Shown one piece after another: positions 35,683 to 48,228 of a stretch of 64,000 bases of DNA. The notes under the pieces were generated by a model. The model worked only from the letters and a program-made list of their open reading frames with translations, ran no database searches and had not been told where the DNA came from. The position numbers and the translations under genes are program-made. Within the stretch, counting starts at the first letter, position 1, and the number at the start of each line of letters is the position of its first letter. The stretch is from Boesenbergia rotunda (taxonomy: Eukaryota > Streptophyta > Magnoliopsida > Zingiberales > Zingiberaceae), in assembly GCA_024364735.1 (NCBI GenBank), contig JAGFNQ010009473.1:62001-126000 (forward strand), written 5' to 3'.

Positions 35683-36179
35683 GGAGGTGTTTGATTTGTT
35701 CCATTTTTCATTTTTATTTTTTAGAAAATCGTAGGTTGCATTTTCCAGTCTGTTTTCATTTTCATTTTATGTAAAAATACGATTTTTTGGAAAAACATGT
35801 TTGGTTTGTATTTTCCAACTTTGTTTTCCAGAAAAAAATATAGCATTTTCTGAAAAACTGGAGAATGAAAAAAAGTCATTTTCCAGAAAACTAGAAAATA
35901 TGATTTTCTGGAAAATGAAAATGGAAAATGGAACAAATCAAACGTCTCTTATTTTCTCATTTTTTGGAAAATGATTTTTTTTCATTCTCTAGTTTCCAGA
36001 AAACGCTATGTTTTTTTTTTGAAAACAAAGTTGGAAAATACAAATCAAACAGTATTTTTTAGAAAATCATATTTTTTACAGAAAATAAAATGAAAAACAG
36101 ATTGAAAAATACAAATCAAACGTATCCTTAGATTTTTTAAAAAATGAAAATAAAAAATGAAACAAATCAAATACCCCTT
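35683..36179. mobile_element. MITE-like inverted-repeat element(s), nested
   Basis: The left end ggaggtgtttgatttgttcc has its complement twice: near 35920-35950 (about 265-bp copy) and at 36160-36179 (about 495-bp outer pair). The interior is made of ttttccagaaaa-type inverted motifs. It looks like one element inserted beside or into a relative. No clear target duplication was identified. Confidence 0.6.
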
Positions 36180-37828
36180 TAATTTTCATTGCGCACCCGC
36201 ATCTCATACTGATAAGTCGAACCATCGCTCAGTGAGTCGGAAGAGTTAACTGAAGTCAAATAAGTCAAATAGATTAGTTAGGTTGAGTTGAGTTAAACGT
36301 GTCAAATAAGTTGATTTGATTGGATAGATCAAACAAGTTTATTATATTAGATAGGGAATAATAAATCAAACAAGTCCTATAAATTGATGTGAATTGATAG
36401 TAAATACTAGGATTAATGGATTGGACGAATTGAAAGTCAACTAAACGAGATCAAGTATTTAGAATTCAAAATTTAATTGTGATAAAAATTTCTATCGAAC
36501 ATAGCCGATCACTCCAAAATTAATTTAGCCAAAAGTTTAAATCTAATATCAACTAAAAAAATGAATAAGTGGGTTAAGCAAGCCCTGCTCAATAATATGG
36601 GTCAACTAGTTAAGTTTCATTTGATCAGTGAATAAATTAGTTAAGTTGATTTAGCTAATCATATTTAGATGAGTATAAGACGGATTAAATCAAATTAATT
36701 GATTAAATCATTTGAATTTATAATTTTAATTAATTAAAAACTATATTATTTTTATTTATTCTGTTCTATTTCAATTTAAAATTTATAAGAGAGTTTATTA
36801 AAATCTCCCACCATAAGTATTTCTTTGGATTCACTCCGTGAGAAAAACTTATTTTGCCCTCTTTAAAATATCTTTTTTACCTCTAATATTTGGTGTATTA
36901 GAAAGTAAAAAAGAAATTTTAAGAAGTACAAAATAATATGAATCCAACAAAATATTTATGATTAAGAATTTTTCTCTAATTTAGTAAATCAATTCAAATG
37001 AAATATATTATAATCTATCAATTAATATACCTAAATCCGACACAATTGGAAAAATTAATTTGATTCGATTTCTCTATCAGTTAACATAATTAGTCGATCA
37101 ATGATATAATCGGTCTATAAAAGTTCAATTAATTTTATAAAGGATGAATTAATTAATTTTTTATTAATTTGATTTTTATGGTAAAATTTGAAATCAATTT
37201 AATCGATTTTTATTTTATCAATTATTTACCCCCTACTGATATGAGCTGTACCTACCAGACTCCTAGAGGCTGATATATTATATTAATTAGGTATGATTCA
37301 GGGTAAATTGTTATTTTGGTATGTATATATATATATATTAATGTGCCGCTTTTCTGTCAATTAACAAAAATAAATGATGCTCTTTTCATTTTCCCCAAGA
37401 CTGTACTAATCGTGTGAGACTCACGTGATGAGAGAGTGCTATGCTGCGTTTGCCCTCGGCGCCTCCGGAAACCTACGTGTCAACCGACGACTCACTGCCC
37501 GTAGTACTTCTTTACTATTCTAGTCAGGGCCTATTTTATCATACACAATCTTTAACCCGCCTCAGAAATCAATCTGACGTCGTCGTGTTTCAGCCTCATG
37601 TATCTTTTTGGGTTGGTTCCCGAAACGCCCTTTCAGGCAATTAATTAATCTCTCTCCCCACTCCTACCCCTTTTATTCCCTCTCTCACTCTCATTTTGTT
37701 ATTATTTCTTTTACCACCGGCGGTGACTGTAACCGTCGCCGTCTTCTCAAATCTGCCTTTGCACGCCTTGTATCCCTTGGAGGAGCGGATCTCGTCACCT
37801 TCCGGTCGAGCGCTGGGCTTTCCGACCC
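36180..37828. other. Intergenic region and DUF1639 gene promoter
   Basis: AT-rich with a (TA)n run at 37324-37340. The last 400 bp become GC- and CT-rich and probably hold the 5' UTR of the next gene. No other gene seen. Confidence 0.5.
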
Positions 37829-40800
37829 ATGGCGACCGCCCAGGACTCGCCGCGCGGTGAGCTCGAACTCGAGCTCGAGCCCAATCTCCGCCATCGCCTC
37901 CCCCTTCCGCGATGGGGCGACCGGCGAACGCCTCGCCGCCCCGCAACCGAACGAGGCGGCGGAGATCGGACCCCGACCGCCGGGCCGGTCGGCTGCGGGA
38001 GATCGCCTCCGGCACAGGACGGAGGCGGCGGGGGCGAGGACGGAGGGCTGGAAGAGCTGAGGGCGAAGCTGATGGGCCATCTCCGGGTGGCGGCGGACCG
38101 GATGAAGATTGCGACGCCGGAGGCGGCGCCGGAGGTCTCGAGGCCGTGGAACCTGAGGGCGAGGAAGACCTCGAACGGGAACGGGGGGTGCGCTATCGCC
38201 GGGGCGGCCGCCGCCGGAGGTGCGGCGGCGACTGCGGCGGGGCCAGCGGCGGAGGAGGAGAGGAAAAGGAAGATAGGGCTGACGGTGCGGCTTACGGCGG
38301 AAGAGATCGAGGAAGACGTCTACGCGTTAACGGGATCCCGGCCTCGCCGGCGGCCAAAAAAGCGGCCAAGGGTCGTACAGCGCCAGATTGACGTAAGCAC
38401 TCGACTCCTCTCCTTTTTTTAATAAAAATATTATTTATGCAGTTATTTTTCTTTGAGAAATTAAGTAAATTACCGAGTTGCCCCTCTAGATTTCCATAAT
38501 TACATACATGCTCCTCTCCATGATATATCGCGTGGTAAAGGTCATTCCCTCACCTCTAGGGCCCGCCAACCCGTCCAGGTAAATTACGATATTAATAGTC
38601 CCGATACTATTAGTCCGGATGATGTAGTTAGCGCGTGGTAATTTGTTTCCATTATCACATTTTGATAATAATCCAGGATTTATTACTGGAATTGTAAACC
38701 CAGATAAATTAATCCATACAGCTCACGGAGATCGATTTGACTCACCTTAATTGTTAACAAAAGTTAATGATCTGCTATTTATCTTGTTTTTACTTCGCTA
38801 GGAGTAATCAAGATTGCTAAGATGTTTAGTACTAGAGAATGGCATTTAAAAACGCAATTATAGAATTTTGGAGCAGTTGCTTGGTTTCTTGATTGGTCAA
38901 TTGTTATGTGATGCTTCCATATGTCGATGTTGGTCGAGCTTTATGTATCACAAAATCATGGGCATAGCAACTCAATTGGTATGATGGATTATCGCCTAGC
39001 AGCATTTCTTTGAACTTTTTGGGTCATCTGCATTCATCATATCCCTGAATTAAGCATTATGCAATACAAAATCTCGTTTAATTTTTAATCAAGTAAACCA
39101 CTTTTTTTTCCATCGTTAAAGAAGATGGATTGTAAAGTTAAAAGAGTCAGACAACTTGCTTCTACTTTAGACTCTTTGAAGCAAACAAATATAAGAGGAA
39201 TGAGACAAAATTGCTTCTTTTCTCCTAGTGAAATGATTATGAGATTGCTTGTGTTGACTGATGTAATAGTAATGGTCTTTCCATAAGAAGAAAGGTATTC
39301 TAAGGCTAGATAGTAGTTCGTGAATAGGGAGACTATAGATTGGGTACTTGTGAAATTTGCATTACCCGCACATGTGCCCATCTTATACTTGTATCTATTA
39401 TTTTTCCTATTCCCATTTCCTATTGTGGATATAGATACCCTTCATTATTGAGTGCCTTGTCAAAACTTGGTCTGATTTTATATGCAACAAAGAAAAATGA
39501 GCCGTCATGGGGTTTATTATGTATATTATATATCTTTTGCAACATTAGTTAATTTTGTTTGGGAATCTGCTATTCCAGCCTTTACACGCAGGCTCATCCT
39601 ATAGCCATCACATGTTTCCTTTTTTTTTTTTTAAAGCAATATCTGTTCCAAATCCGTTTGACATGTACCTAAACCTGATTAAAGGGATAAAGTATGTTGT
39701 ATCCATTGATACCCATCCCATTGCTGCCCATAGTCATGAGTATCCATCATATATGAAGGGAGTCTTGAGTCTAGGAGCCAAGATGTTGGTACTCGGTACA
39801 GTGTAGTGCTAATGCATGTGGAATTGCATGTCAGGGGAGTGAAAATATGACCCTAACTTAAATAGGTATAATGGTGGGATGAATCTAAGATAATTCATCA
39901 GCAAGACAAGAAAAGTAATAGGAATGACAACTAGTAATGAGTGGAACAACCTTACTTTTGGTAACAATGCTCAAGTGGATGGTTGAATTAGCCATAATAA
40001 GTGCATGGTGTAGATAACTTGACTCTTTGTCTATGTTGCCTACAATTGTCAATATTGTAGTGACAAGAAATATTCAATTCATCCCATTTTCTTACAAGCT
40101 ACCACTTCAAAACTTAAGTTTATAAAAGTAAACATCATAAAAGCACCCTTTGTATTTGAAGAGGGATAGTGCAAGTACCAGTTAAGATTTTTAATTGATT
40201 TGTTTCGAGCCAAACAAGTTCAAACAGAGCACACGTGCAGGCTATATACTGCTGTGCAGGCTATATACCGCTAGATCCCATCTATGAAGTTGTCCACTTT
40301 GAGGCTGCATATTAACCGATTTTCAAAATACTGATTATTCGATCATAGGGCTGGGAGTATTAGTGTCTATGAAGAGATCGTTGGTGTAGTTGCACTTGTA
40401 GGTAAGTTTAGTTTAAAGTTAAGGTGGTTGTGGTGAATATTTAAGGGGGATCTAGGTTTGTGGTAGGAATTGGAAATCTAAGGGGATCTACGTTCAGAAT
40501 TGACCAACAAGTATATTTTGGTGAAAATTCTTGGCTGCTACTAAATAAGTTTCTTATAACGATCCATAGCTCTCACTTTATTTTCTTGATCATCTTTTGA
40601 TATGCATAAGAACCTTTTTATCTTTTATTTTCATAAACTTTGTTATTGTTTATGATTATTCTATATAATGATGTGGATTATAGGACTCTCTGAATTATAA
40701 AAACCCTCGTAAGATTTTGAAAACGGAGATACATGAATGAGTTTCCTTGTGCAACATTAAATCATCCTATTCAACGTTTATCGTATTTAATATTTTCTTT

Positions 40801-41421
40801 TTTAAGAAATAGTACCTTTAATTCCTATGTTGAATTGTTTTCAAATGAAGAACAGTTATGTGTGATGAATGGTTTAATTAGTCTCCAAGTAAATTTGTAA
40901 AAATCAGTGTTACAATGAAGGAGAAACTGCATCAAATGAACTTTAATTTAGTTGGTTTAATTCTGTTAGAAGGTGTTCGATTACCTTCATAAGATGAACA
41001 TTAAACCAGGATGAGGATCTACTTCCTCATTAGGACATGTCATAACCGATTCCTTAATTCCTTAGTGGCTGAAACTGTCCATTCAGTACCTTATACATCC
41101 TTTGAATATAGTGATTTTCAGCTTAAATATGTATCGAATTCAGTATACAGCCTATGCTGACTAGGTTAGATTAGAATCCCAGGTACAAAGCTGATCGGCT
41201 CAGAAATTCTTCTCGCATATTTTACCCTTGTTTTTCGTTATGGCTATAAGTATCGATTTTGTTTTTCCTACATATGAATTGGTATGAACAAATGACGAAG
41301 AATTGTCTTTGTTTACTGACAAGTACTTCATTTTCTGATCGCATGCTTCTTGTAGGCTCTCTTCCCTGGGCTGTGGCTATCCGACATCACAGTAGAGTCT
41401 TACAAAGTCGACGACGACTAA
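37829..41421 (+). CDS. DUF1639 family protein
   Basis: Two coding exons, 37829-38392 and 41356-41421, join across a 2,963-bp GT-AG intron into 209 residues. Exon 1 is extremely GC-rich. Visible features are a low-complexity Gly/Ala/Arg N-terminal half, RPWNLRARK at about residues 110-118 and a basic core KIGLTVRLTAEEIEEDVYAL. Then comes TGSRPRRRPKKRPRVVQRQ, and the short last exon supplies the family's closing LFPGLWLSDITVESYKV. This order is typical of plant DUF1639 proteins, which have no firmly established biochemical role. The basic stretch could be a nuclear localisation signal (inference). The start follows cccATGGCG, a good plant context. Confidence 0.93.
38393..41355 (+). other. Large intron of the DUF1639 gene
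   Basis: 2.96-kb intron with donor GTAAGC and acceptor cttgtag. No embedded gene or recognisable transposon seen. Confidence 0.75.
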
Positions 41422-41802
41422 ACCCGTTCTCCTAGAGCCTTGGTCGTGCCCCTCTCAGGTTCATGCTCTCCTTTCTTCACTCTCTGCCGATGCGGCGAAA
41501 ACATGTTTAGTTCATGAAATGTACAGAGCTTTACAGAAAAATTGGAGGACCATGTAAACACTTTATTGGTTTCGGTTAGAGAGCATAGCTGAACTGCAAC
41601 TCTCTTTTGCTTTGTTCACAGTATATACAGAAGCTGCTAGTATTGAGTTTTTGTTCCGCAGGCGGGAAATCTTTCAGTGCAATTCTAAATTGTCGTTCGC
41701 AGAATTTTGCATCCACCGATATGTATAATCGCCAGTGGTATGTAACTCGTCTTTTCTCTTCTTTGATTTCACATATTTTGTGGATTGAGACATAGTTTGC
41801 CT

Positions 41803-41914
41803 CGCTCGAGTATATTCAAAAAAAAAAAAATGATTAACGAGGTTTTTTTAACCAACCTCGGGCGATCGATCCGGCCATACGGAAGTTTTCACCGGCCCGC
41901 TCGAGTATATTCAA
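41803..41914 (-). mobile_element. 5'-truncated SINE with perfect 17-bp target duplication
   Basis: The insert (41820-41897) is the 3' third of the SINE family on the minus strand, ending in an oligo(T) tail (A11 on the plus strand). It is flanked by identical cgctcgagtatattcaa copies at 41803-41819 and 41898-41914. This shows target-primed retrotransposition and confirms the family's 3' end. Confidence 0.93.
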
Positions 41915-43090
41915 GCTCTTTGACATATTTGCTCCATTCCTAATTCATCGCATCTTGCCTGGTTTCATGTTTGTGCAATTTGTTTGTATCGTCCACTTTT
42001 TTTTTTTTTTTGCCTTATTAGTATGAAATTCCTTCACATTTTATCCACTTAGATTATGTTTGGTGAAGGATAATCAATTTTATATTATAATCAAGATTAT
42101 ATTATAAAATTGATTATTTTATTTGACGAGGGGTAATTAATTTTGTAATATAATTTTGATTACTTTATAAGATTGATTATTTTATTTGGTATAATTTTAA
42201 AATTATAATTTAATATAATCTGAATTATAAAAATTAATTAAAATTTTATAATTTGGATTATAAAGTGAACATTATGTAATCTGGAATTATATTTTAAATT
42301 TAATTTTATTACAGATTTAATTATATTATTTTTAATATTTTTAATATATTGGATTTGTAACTATTCGTTCAAAATTTATATTTTAATATTTATATTTTAA
42401 TATTTAATTAAATTTAATATGCTAGTGTTTTTAGAATTTATGAAAATTGGGATTCTGTAACGGGAAAACTTAAAAGGAGAATTTATCCAAAGTGTATAAT
42501 TCTTCGGAAAAATCAAAAGAGCGTTTAGAATCATCAGACATTCCTTTTTGATTTATTATGGAAAGAGTATTTTATTCCATGACAATTTTTTTCTGAATTA
42601 CTTTTATTTATTGGATCAGTAATTATGACTTTATAATTATTATAAAATGAATATTTTAATTATCAATTTAAATAAATTATTTTGTCTGTTATAGTTTATA
42701 TTTTAATTTCTTACCCTTCATGGTTATTATAGTATAAATATTTCAATTTTGATCCATATAAATAAAATATATTGTAGTTATAGTTTATATTTTTATTTTT
42801 TAAAATTGCTGCAGATTTATAATTAGCCGACCCCTCGAGGCTTGATTGTTATTATAATTATGATTTATAATTATTATAATATTTTAATTTTGATTAATAT
42901 TAATAAATTTTATTAAAATAATTATAATTCATAATTATTATAATATCGACAATACTTCATTTTATATTATATTATAATAACATTTCGATTCATATCGTTA
43001 TAAATAATAATATATTATAGTAATTATATTTTATAGTTTGTAATATGAATGTTTTTTTTATCAATATGCGTTAATATACACAATAAAGTA
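41915..43090. other. AT-rich intergenic DNA
   Basis: Many short inverted tta/taat motifs (for example attataatcaagattatattataaa at about 42076) suggest an old MITE between about 42050 and 42300, but its ends could not be set. No gene seen. Confidence 0.45.
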
Positions 43091-44376
43091 ATGTTTGTTG
43101 GGACGATAGACGAGCTAGAGGGGGGTGATTAGCTTCGATTTACTTGTAGATGATTTGTCGCGGCAGAAGACTTCAAGCAATCGCTAACACAAAGGATTTA
43201 CTTGGTATCCATCCCGGTCGGGTGACTAATCCAAGAATCCACTCTCCTCACTCTCTCATACACTATGAAAGATCTCCTTCTTAAGGTGGAGAAACCTCTT
43301 ACAAGCTTTCACAAAAATACAACAAGAATCAAAGCAAACACTAAATAAAATCTTACAAGATTTACAATGAATAAACTCTCTTTGCTTTCCTTGCTATCTT
43401 CAAGCTTGTGGTTGCCTCTAGAATTTTGGAAATGCAGCAGTAAAATCCTCCAAGACTTCCCTTGAGATGACACCAATGAATGAGAAGAAGGGGAGAAGAG
43501 CTGCGGCTCAAAACCTGCGCGAAAACTCTTATACCCGACGCCTAGGGTTTCTGAATCGATTACCCAATCGATTATCACGTCACACTTAGCCGTTCAACGG
43601 CTAGTTTTCGAACCGTAATCGATTAGCCAATCGATTACAAGTATCCTGAATCGATTACCCAATCGATTCAAAACTCTTCTGTTCTCTCGCGCAAGCTGCC
43701 GTAATCGATCAGCCAATCGATTACCGATACCCTGAATCGATTACCCAATCGATTCAGGACCCTTCTGCTCTCTCTCGCAAACTGCCCTAATCGATCCATT
43801 GATCGATTCACCCAATCGATTACCCAATCGATTGAGTCCAACCTAACTTGTTTTCACAAGTCTAGGATCCCCTACCAAGTGTCCGGTCAACTCCTTTGAC
43901 CAACCTGGATTTCTACTGCCTAGCTCCCAGCTCGGACTTAACCTGGTTCCCAACCAGATTCGCCTAACCCTCGAGTTAGGTCTAGTCTCTCGGTAGACTT
44001 TTACCTTGCCAGCATGCGATCTCTCCGATCCATCTGGACTTTACCTAGTCCCACTAAGTCTTTTCCCATGCCAGCGTGCGATCTCCCGATCCACCTGGAC
44101 TTCACCTAGTCCCACTAGGTGTGCCTAGTCCAGCGTGCGATCTCCCTGACCCACCTGGACTTCACCTAGTCCCACTAGGTCTTTTCCGTCAAGCCTCCAG
44201 TCAACCTTGACCCATTTGACATCATACGATATTCAAACATCATATGACATTCAAACATCATTATCAAATATCGAAACATCCAACCTTAAGTTTACCAAGC
44301 TTACCAGACCTAAGTTCACCCGAGCTTATTCAAACTAGGTCAACCCTGACCTAACCAAGATTGCACCAATAATGTT
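43091..44376. mobile_element. Solo LTR (43096-44371) with ATGTT target duplication
   Basis: The sequence begins TGTTGG and ends CCAATA (one change from the expected CCAACA), and is flanked by identical ATGTT at 43091-43095 and 44372-44376. No internal domain or second LTR exists, so it is a solo LTR left by recombination. It contains about 12 atcgatt motifs (43545-43835) and three or four tandem copies of a roughly 60-bp unit (cctggacttcacctagtccc) at about 44000-44190. Gypsy or copia origin cannot be decided. Confidence 0.82.
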
Positions 44377-45589
44377 ATATTTTTATAATAGATCATACTG
44401 ACCTCAAACATCTAACACAGTCGGTTTCATAATCATAAAGAGGTAAATCAGGAATTCAATATATAGGAAGATATTTTTTTTTCTGATTTTATTGAAAATC
44501 CATTTTTATTCAATTTTAGATATCAATCACGTGAGGTATAATTGCTTATGTGACGTGATGACCAATATGATTAACTCTTGCGGTTATAATGTAGCAATAG
44601 GATAATTAATTTTTATCTTAAGTATCTATAGTTCGAATCATAGTTATAATTTATTTTATAAAAATTTTTCATTTAAATGGAACGTAAATAAATTTTTTTT
44701 CTTCAAATAAAATATGAATTTTGAGATGATAAAATTTTGGATGGTCCATTTTATACCAACCTTATTAATATGCAATAGCCAACATGATTGTCTTAAAATT
44801 TAACTATATATCATAGTCCACTTTATACCCTACGGTAAAAAATAATAGCTATGGCATACGGTCAGAGCTGTTATATTAATAAATATTTTATTGTAATAAT
44901 TAAACATGATAATTGTTAGTATAAAATGTTTTAATAAATATTTGTACAGTGAAAGGATATTGAATTGCCATTGAGATATTAGTAATTTAATTTTCATTTA
45001 TGATATATTTTATAAAAAAAAATTCTCTATATGAGATATAATCATGAAATTTTTAAAGTTTGAATTGCCTATGACAAGGCCTTCTCGATGGAACGATCGT
45101 GGAAGTAAATCAGTTCATCATTTATTTTTTTATATATAATTACATAAAACTTATAATTTTCTAATTATTATATTAGCCTAAAACAATAAAGACAATACAA
45201 ATTAAGGTACTGGAGCCGTTATTATAATTGTATATGATGTTATAATAGTTTCAAAAATAAAAAATAATTTCGGTAAAATTTGGGAGGCGTCTTTTGATAA
45301 AAAAAATGAGGTCTCGTTTCTAGTTTTGCCCGATTCTTTTTCTTATTTTGGCGGTTCATCTCTCGTCGTCCGCCGCTGTCGCCCTTTCCGGCGGCCGTGC
45401 GTCGCTTCTCCGCCATCCAATTTTAAGCAAGCCATCGAATTGCCATGTCAGAAAAGAGGATCGGAGTTACGAGAAGGCAAACGCAGAGGCCGCGGAAGGA
45501 GGAGCAGCGGAAGGAGAGGGTGCGTCTCGCCTCCATAAGGAAGGCTGCTCTCCCTCTTCTCTTTTCTTCTCTATGCTCCCTCTCCGGCC
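44377..45589. other. AT-rich intergenic DNA and MyoB gene promoter
   Basis: Apart from a degenerate SINE (44575-44770) no element is recognised. From about 45,340 the sequence becomes GC-rich and probably holds the 5' UTR of the next gene. Confidence 0.5.
44575..44770 (+). repeat. SINE copy, degenerate
   Basis: A-box-like TAGCAATAGGAT and B-box-like AGTTCGAATCA lie about 40 bp apart, followed by the family body (aaatttttcatttaaatgga). Confidence 0.6.
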
Positions 45590-45659
45590 ATGCCCGGCGC
45601 CCCTGAATCTCTCGGCTTCTTTGCCTTCTACAAAACCGCCATCTGCGAATGCTTCCTGA
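45573..45659 (+). promoter_or_regulatory. Overlapping upstream ORF of the MyoB gene
   Basis: An upstream ATG at 45573 opens a 28-codon frame that runs past the main ATG (45590) in another frame and stops at 45659. Such an overlapping uORF normally lowers translation of the main frame, if the leader includes it. Confidence 0.45.
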
Positions 45660-47501
45660 TCGCGTTCCTCCTCTATAACGCCGCCTTGGCCTACCTCGCC
45701 GCCCGATTCGCTCGCTTCTGCAATTTGCCGCCGCCCTGTCTCCTCTGCTCCCGGCTCGACAACCTCCTCGGTGGCGGCGAGCGGCACGGCTTCTATAAGC
45801 GTCTATTCTGCCATGCGCACAAGGTGGAGATCTCCTCCATGGTCTACTGCCACGACCACAAGAAGCTCGCCGACCTCCGCGACATGTGCCACGCCTGCCT
45901 CCTCTCCTCGACCACCGTCCCCGCCGCCGGCCACGAGTCCTACACTCTCCTCGGGAGAAATCTCTTGCTGAAACCCGACAACAACGACGATGACGGCATT
46001 TCCAACGACGCTCCGCCGTCGTCGAACCACAAACTCCGGTCAACTCCGGCAGGCACGAGCGTGTGCTCATGCTGCTCCGGCACGTTCCGGCGTCCGCCAC
46101 CGAAGAAGCAACAGAAAAGAGCCGTCAAACCGTACGACGAGCTGAAGCTGCCTTCCGACTCCGACTCGGAGGCGTCGCTCTCGGAGAACTGCGACGGCTA
46201 TCCTCTGTCTCGTGCGACCAAAGCCGCGAAGGAGAAATCCGAGTGGCGCCGCCGGCTGCCACCGAGCATGCCCTTCAGCTACCGGACCTCGCCTAAAATA
46301 GCATCGACGGAGAAAGTGCCCGAGAAACTAATCCATCCTTGCACGCCCGGCGGCGCGATGAAGTTAAACGGAGAAGTCAAGAACAGCAATCCCGAACAAG
46401 TCCATCGATCCATCGAATCATGTAAAATCTTTCAGCTTTCGTTTAATTCTGTGATCTTCCAACGATTCTTGCTTTCTTTCGATTGAATTGCTAGTTTTTG
46501 ATCCAGCCGGCCGGGGCAATAACTTCAAGAAGGCGATAGGGAACAGGGGATTCATTCTCTCCCCGCGCTTCTCCGAGGTCGTCGCCGGTAAGGAGTCTTC
46601 CCGCGCGCAGGAGGATCTAAAGCAGCGCCTCTCGCGGGCGCTCGACTCGATGTGGAGCAACGAAGCGGCTGCTAGTCCGAGAACGGACGACCTAAAGTCC
46701 GGCGACGCTTCGGCGGCGGCGTTGCAAAACCTCGCCAGCCGGTTCTCCATTAGCCGGTGCAACTCGAGCATGGACGTGCGCGACTGCGCCTCCATCGTGT
46801 CCGACGTCGAGGGCGAGACCTCCATCGACCGGCTGAAGCAGCAGGTGGAGATGGACAGGAAGACCATCAGCGCGCTCTGCAAGGAGCTCGAGGAGGAGCG
46901 GAGCGCGTCGACGGTGGCGGTGAACGAGGCGATGGCGATGATCACGCGCCTGCAGGGGGAGAAGGCGGCGATGCAAATGGAGGCCTCGCAGTACCTCCGC
47001 CTGCTGGAGGAGCAGGCCGAGTACGACCAGGAGGCCATCGAGAAGCTCAACGAGATGCTCGACGAGCACGAGAAGGAATGCCTCGAGATGGAAGCCGAGC
47101 TCGAAGCCATCCGAAGAGACAACTCCTCCTCCGCCGTCAAGCTTTGCGGCGCCGCCTGCGGCGCCAAGGATCTGTTACTGAGCCTCGAGGAGGAGAAGTT
47201 TCAGGTGTCCGATAGCCTAAAGAAGCTCCAAAACAAGCTCGCTCTGTTTTCCGCGAAGCAGCAACCGCCGCCATCATTTGCCGGCGAGGAGACCGGAGAA
47301 GAAGATCCAGAGATCGGCAGCTTGAAGGACGAGGTGTCGGGATTGGCCGAGAGGATGGAGGCGATCGAAGAAGATCGAGAGTTCCTCCGGCAGGCCTTCG
47401 CTGCGCTTCGGCAAGGAGCTGAGGGACTGCAGTTGGTGCAGGAGATCGCGTGCCAATTGAAAGGGTTACGAAGAGCATCAAAACAGGGGATTATGACTTA
47501 A
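45590..47501 (+). CDS. Myosin-binding protein with GTD-binding (DUF593/zein-binding) domain
   Basis: Exons 45590-46421 and 46495-47501 join over a 73-bp GT-AG intron into 612 residues. MyoB proteins bind the globular tail of class XI myosins and anchor them to motile membrane compartments. A hydrophobic segment at about residues 10-40 (AICECFLIAFLLYNAALAYL) is a membrane anchor. A Cys-rich region with CLLC, FCHAH, CHDHKK and CHAC follows at about 49-104. A disordered acidic/basic middle leads to the GTD-binding coiled coil at about 383-480 (SIDRLKQQVEMDRKTISALC, MQMEASQYLRLLEEQAEYD), and a C-terminal coiled coil follows. The start ATG is in gccATGC context after a short overlapping uORF. The subfamily number is not assignable. 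Confidence 0.92.
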
Positions 47502-48223
47502 TTCGCCTTATTAATTGATGATTAATGTGACCATTTATCGACTAATGTTTTTAAGTTTTGTAATAGCAAACATGACGAAGAGTGTTAGAAGTTTTGTGCG
47601 ATCCTCCCCTCATGGTAATACGATGGCTAACTTTGTGCTATTTTCGCAAAACTTTATACTTTTAGGGTTGTAAATGTATTGAACATTTGTAAACAAATTT
47701 AGTGTTCGGCTTTGTAAAAATTTATTTATGTTCGTAAAATACACACAAAATTAATTAAATAAATAAACTTAAACAACTAACTTGAACACCTTTTAAAACT
47801 AAATAAATAAGTTTGAATATGTATATATTTAACTTGTTAATATTGATAAATCAGGTTCATGAATCATATTCATTAATAAAAATTTTATTATTTATTAAAT
47901 AAATAAAATAAATAAATATGTTTGAATTATTTAATTCAATAATCAATTAAATAAGTAAAAAATTTAAATAATTAAATAAATTTGAATTGAGAGTTTGATA
48001 ACATTTAAATAAATCAAGCTCACCAAGCTCAAACTTATAAAAAATAAATCAATACAAGTTTGAATAATAATTTCAAAAGTTTATTTTATTTTAGGTTCGT
48101 TTTGACATGGTTTGATTATCTTATCAAATAAATTTGAACATCTCAAAATTTGTCTTAACTTAGCTTGTTTATCGCGCTAGAACTTGTTCCGATTGACTCA
48201 TGCATTTTTCTTTAGCAAAGGAG
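47502..48223. other. AT-rich intergenic DNA
   Basis: 3' UTR of the MyoB gene, then AAT/AAAT-rich DNA with no recognised gene. Confidence 0.5.
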
Positions 48224-48228
48224 GCACA
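48224..48228. repeat. Target duplication GCACA, left of copia element 2
   Basis: GCACA is repeated exactly at 54943-54947. Confidence 0.92.

Noticed and set aside
37641..38080. Antisense and frame-shifted open frames over the DUF1639 exon
   Set aside because: GC-rich shadow frames; the conserved DUF1639 end is only in the plus frame used.
45423..46100. Long antisense open frame (225 codons) opposite the MyoB gene
   Set aside because: An Arg-rich shadow of a GC-rich exon; the sense frame carries all the conserved motifs.
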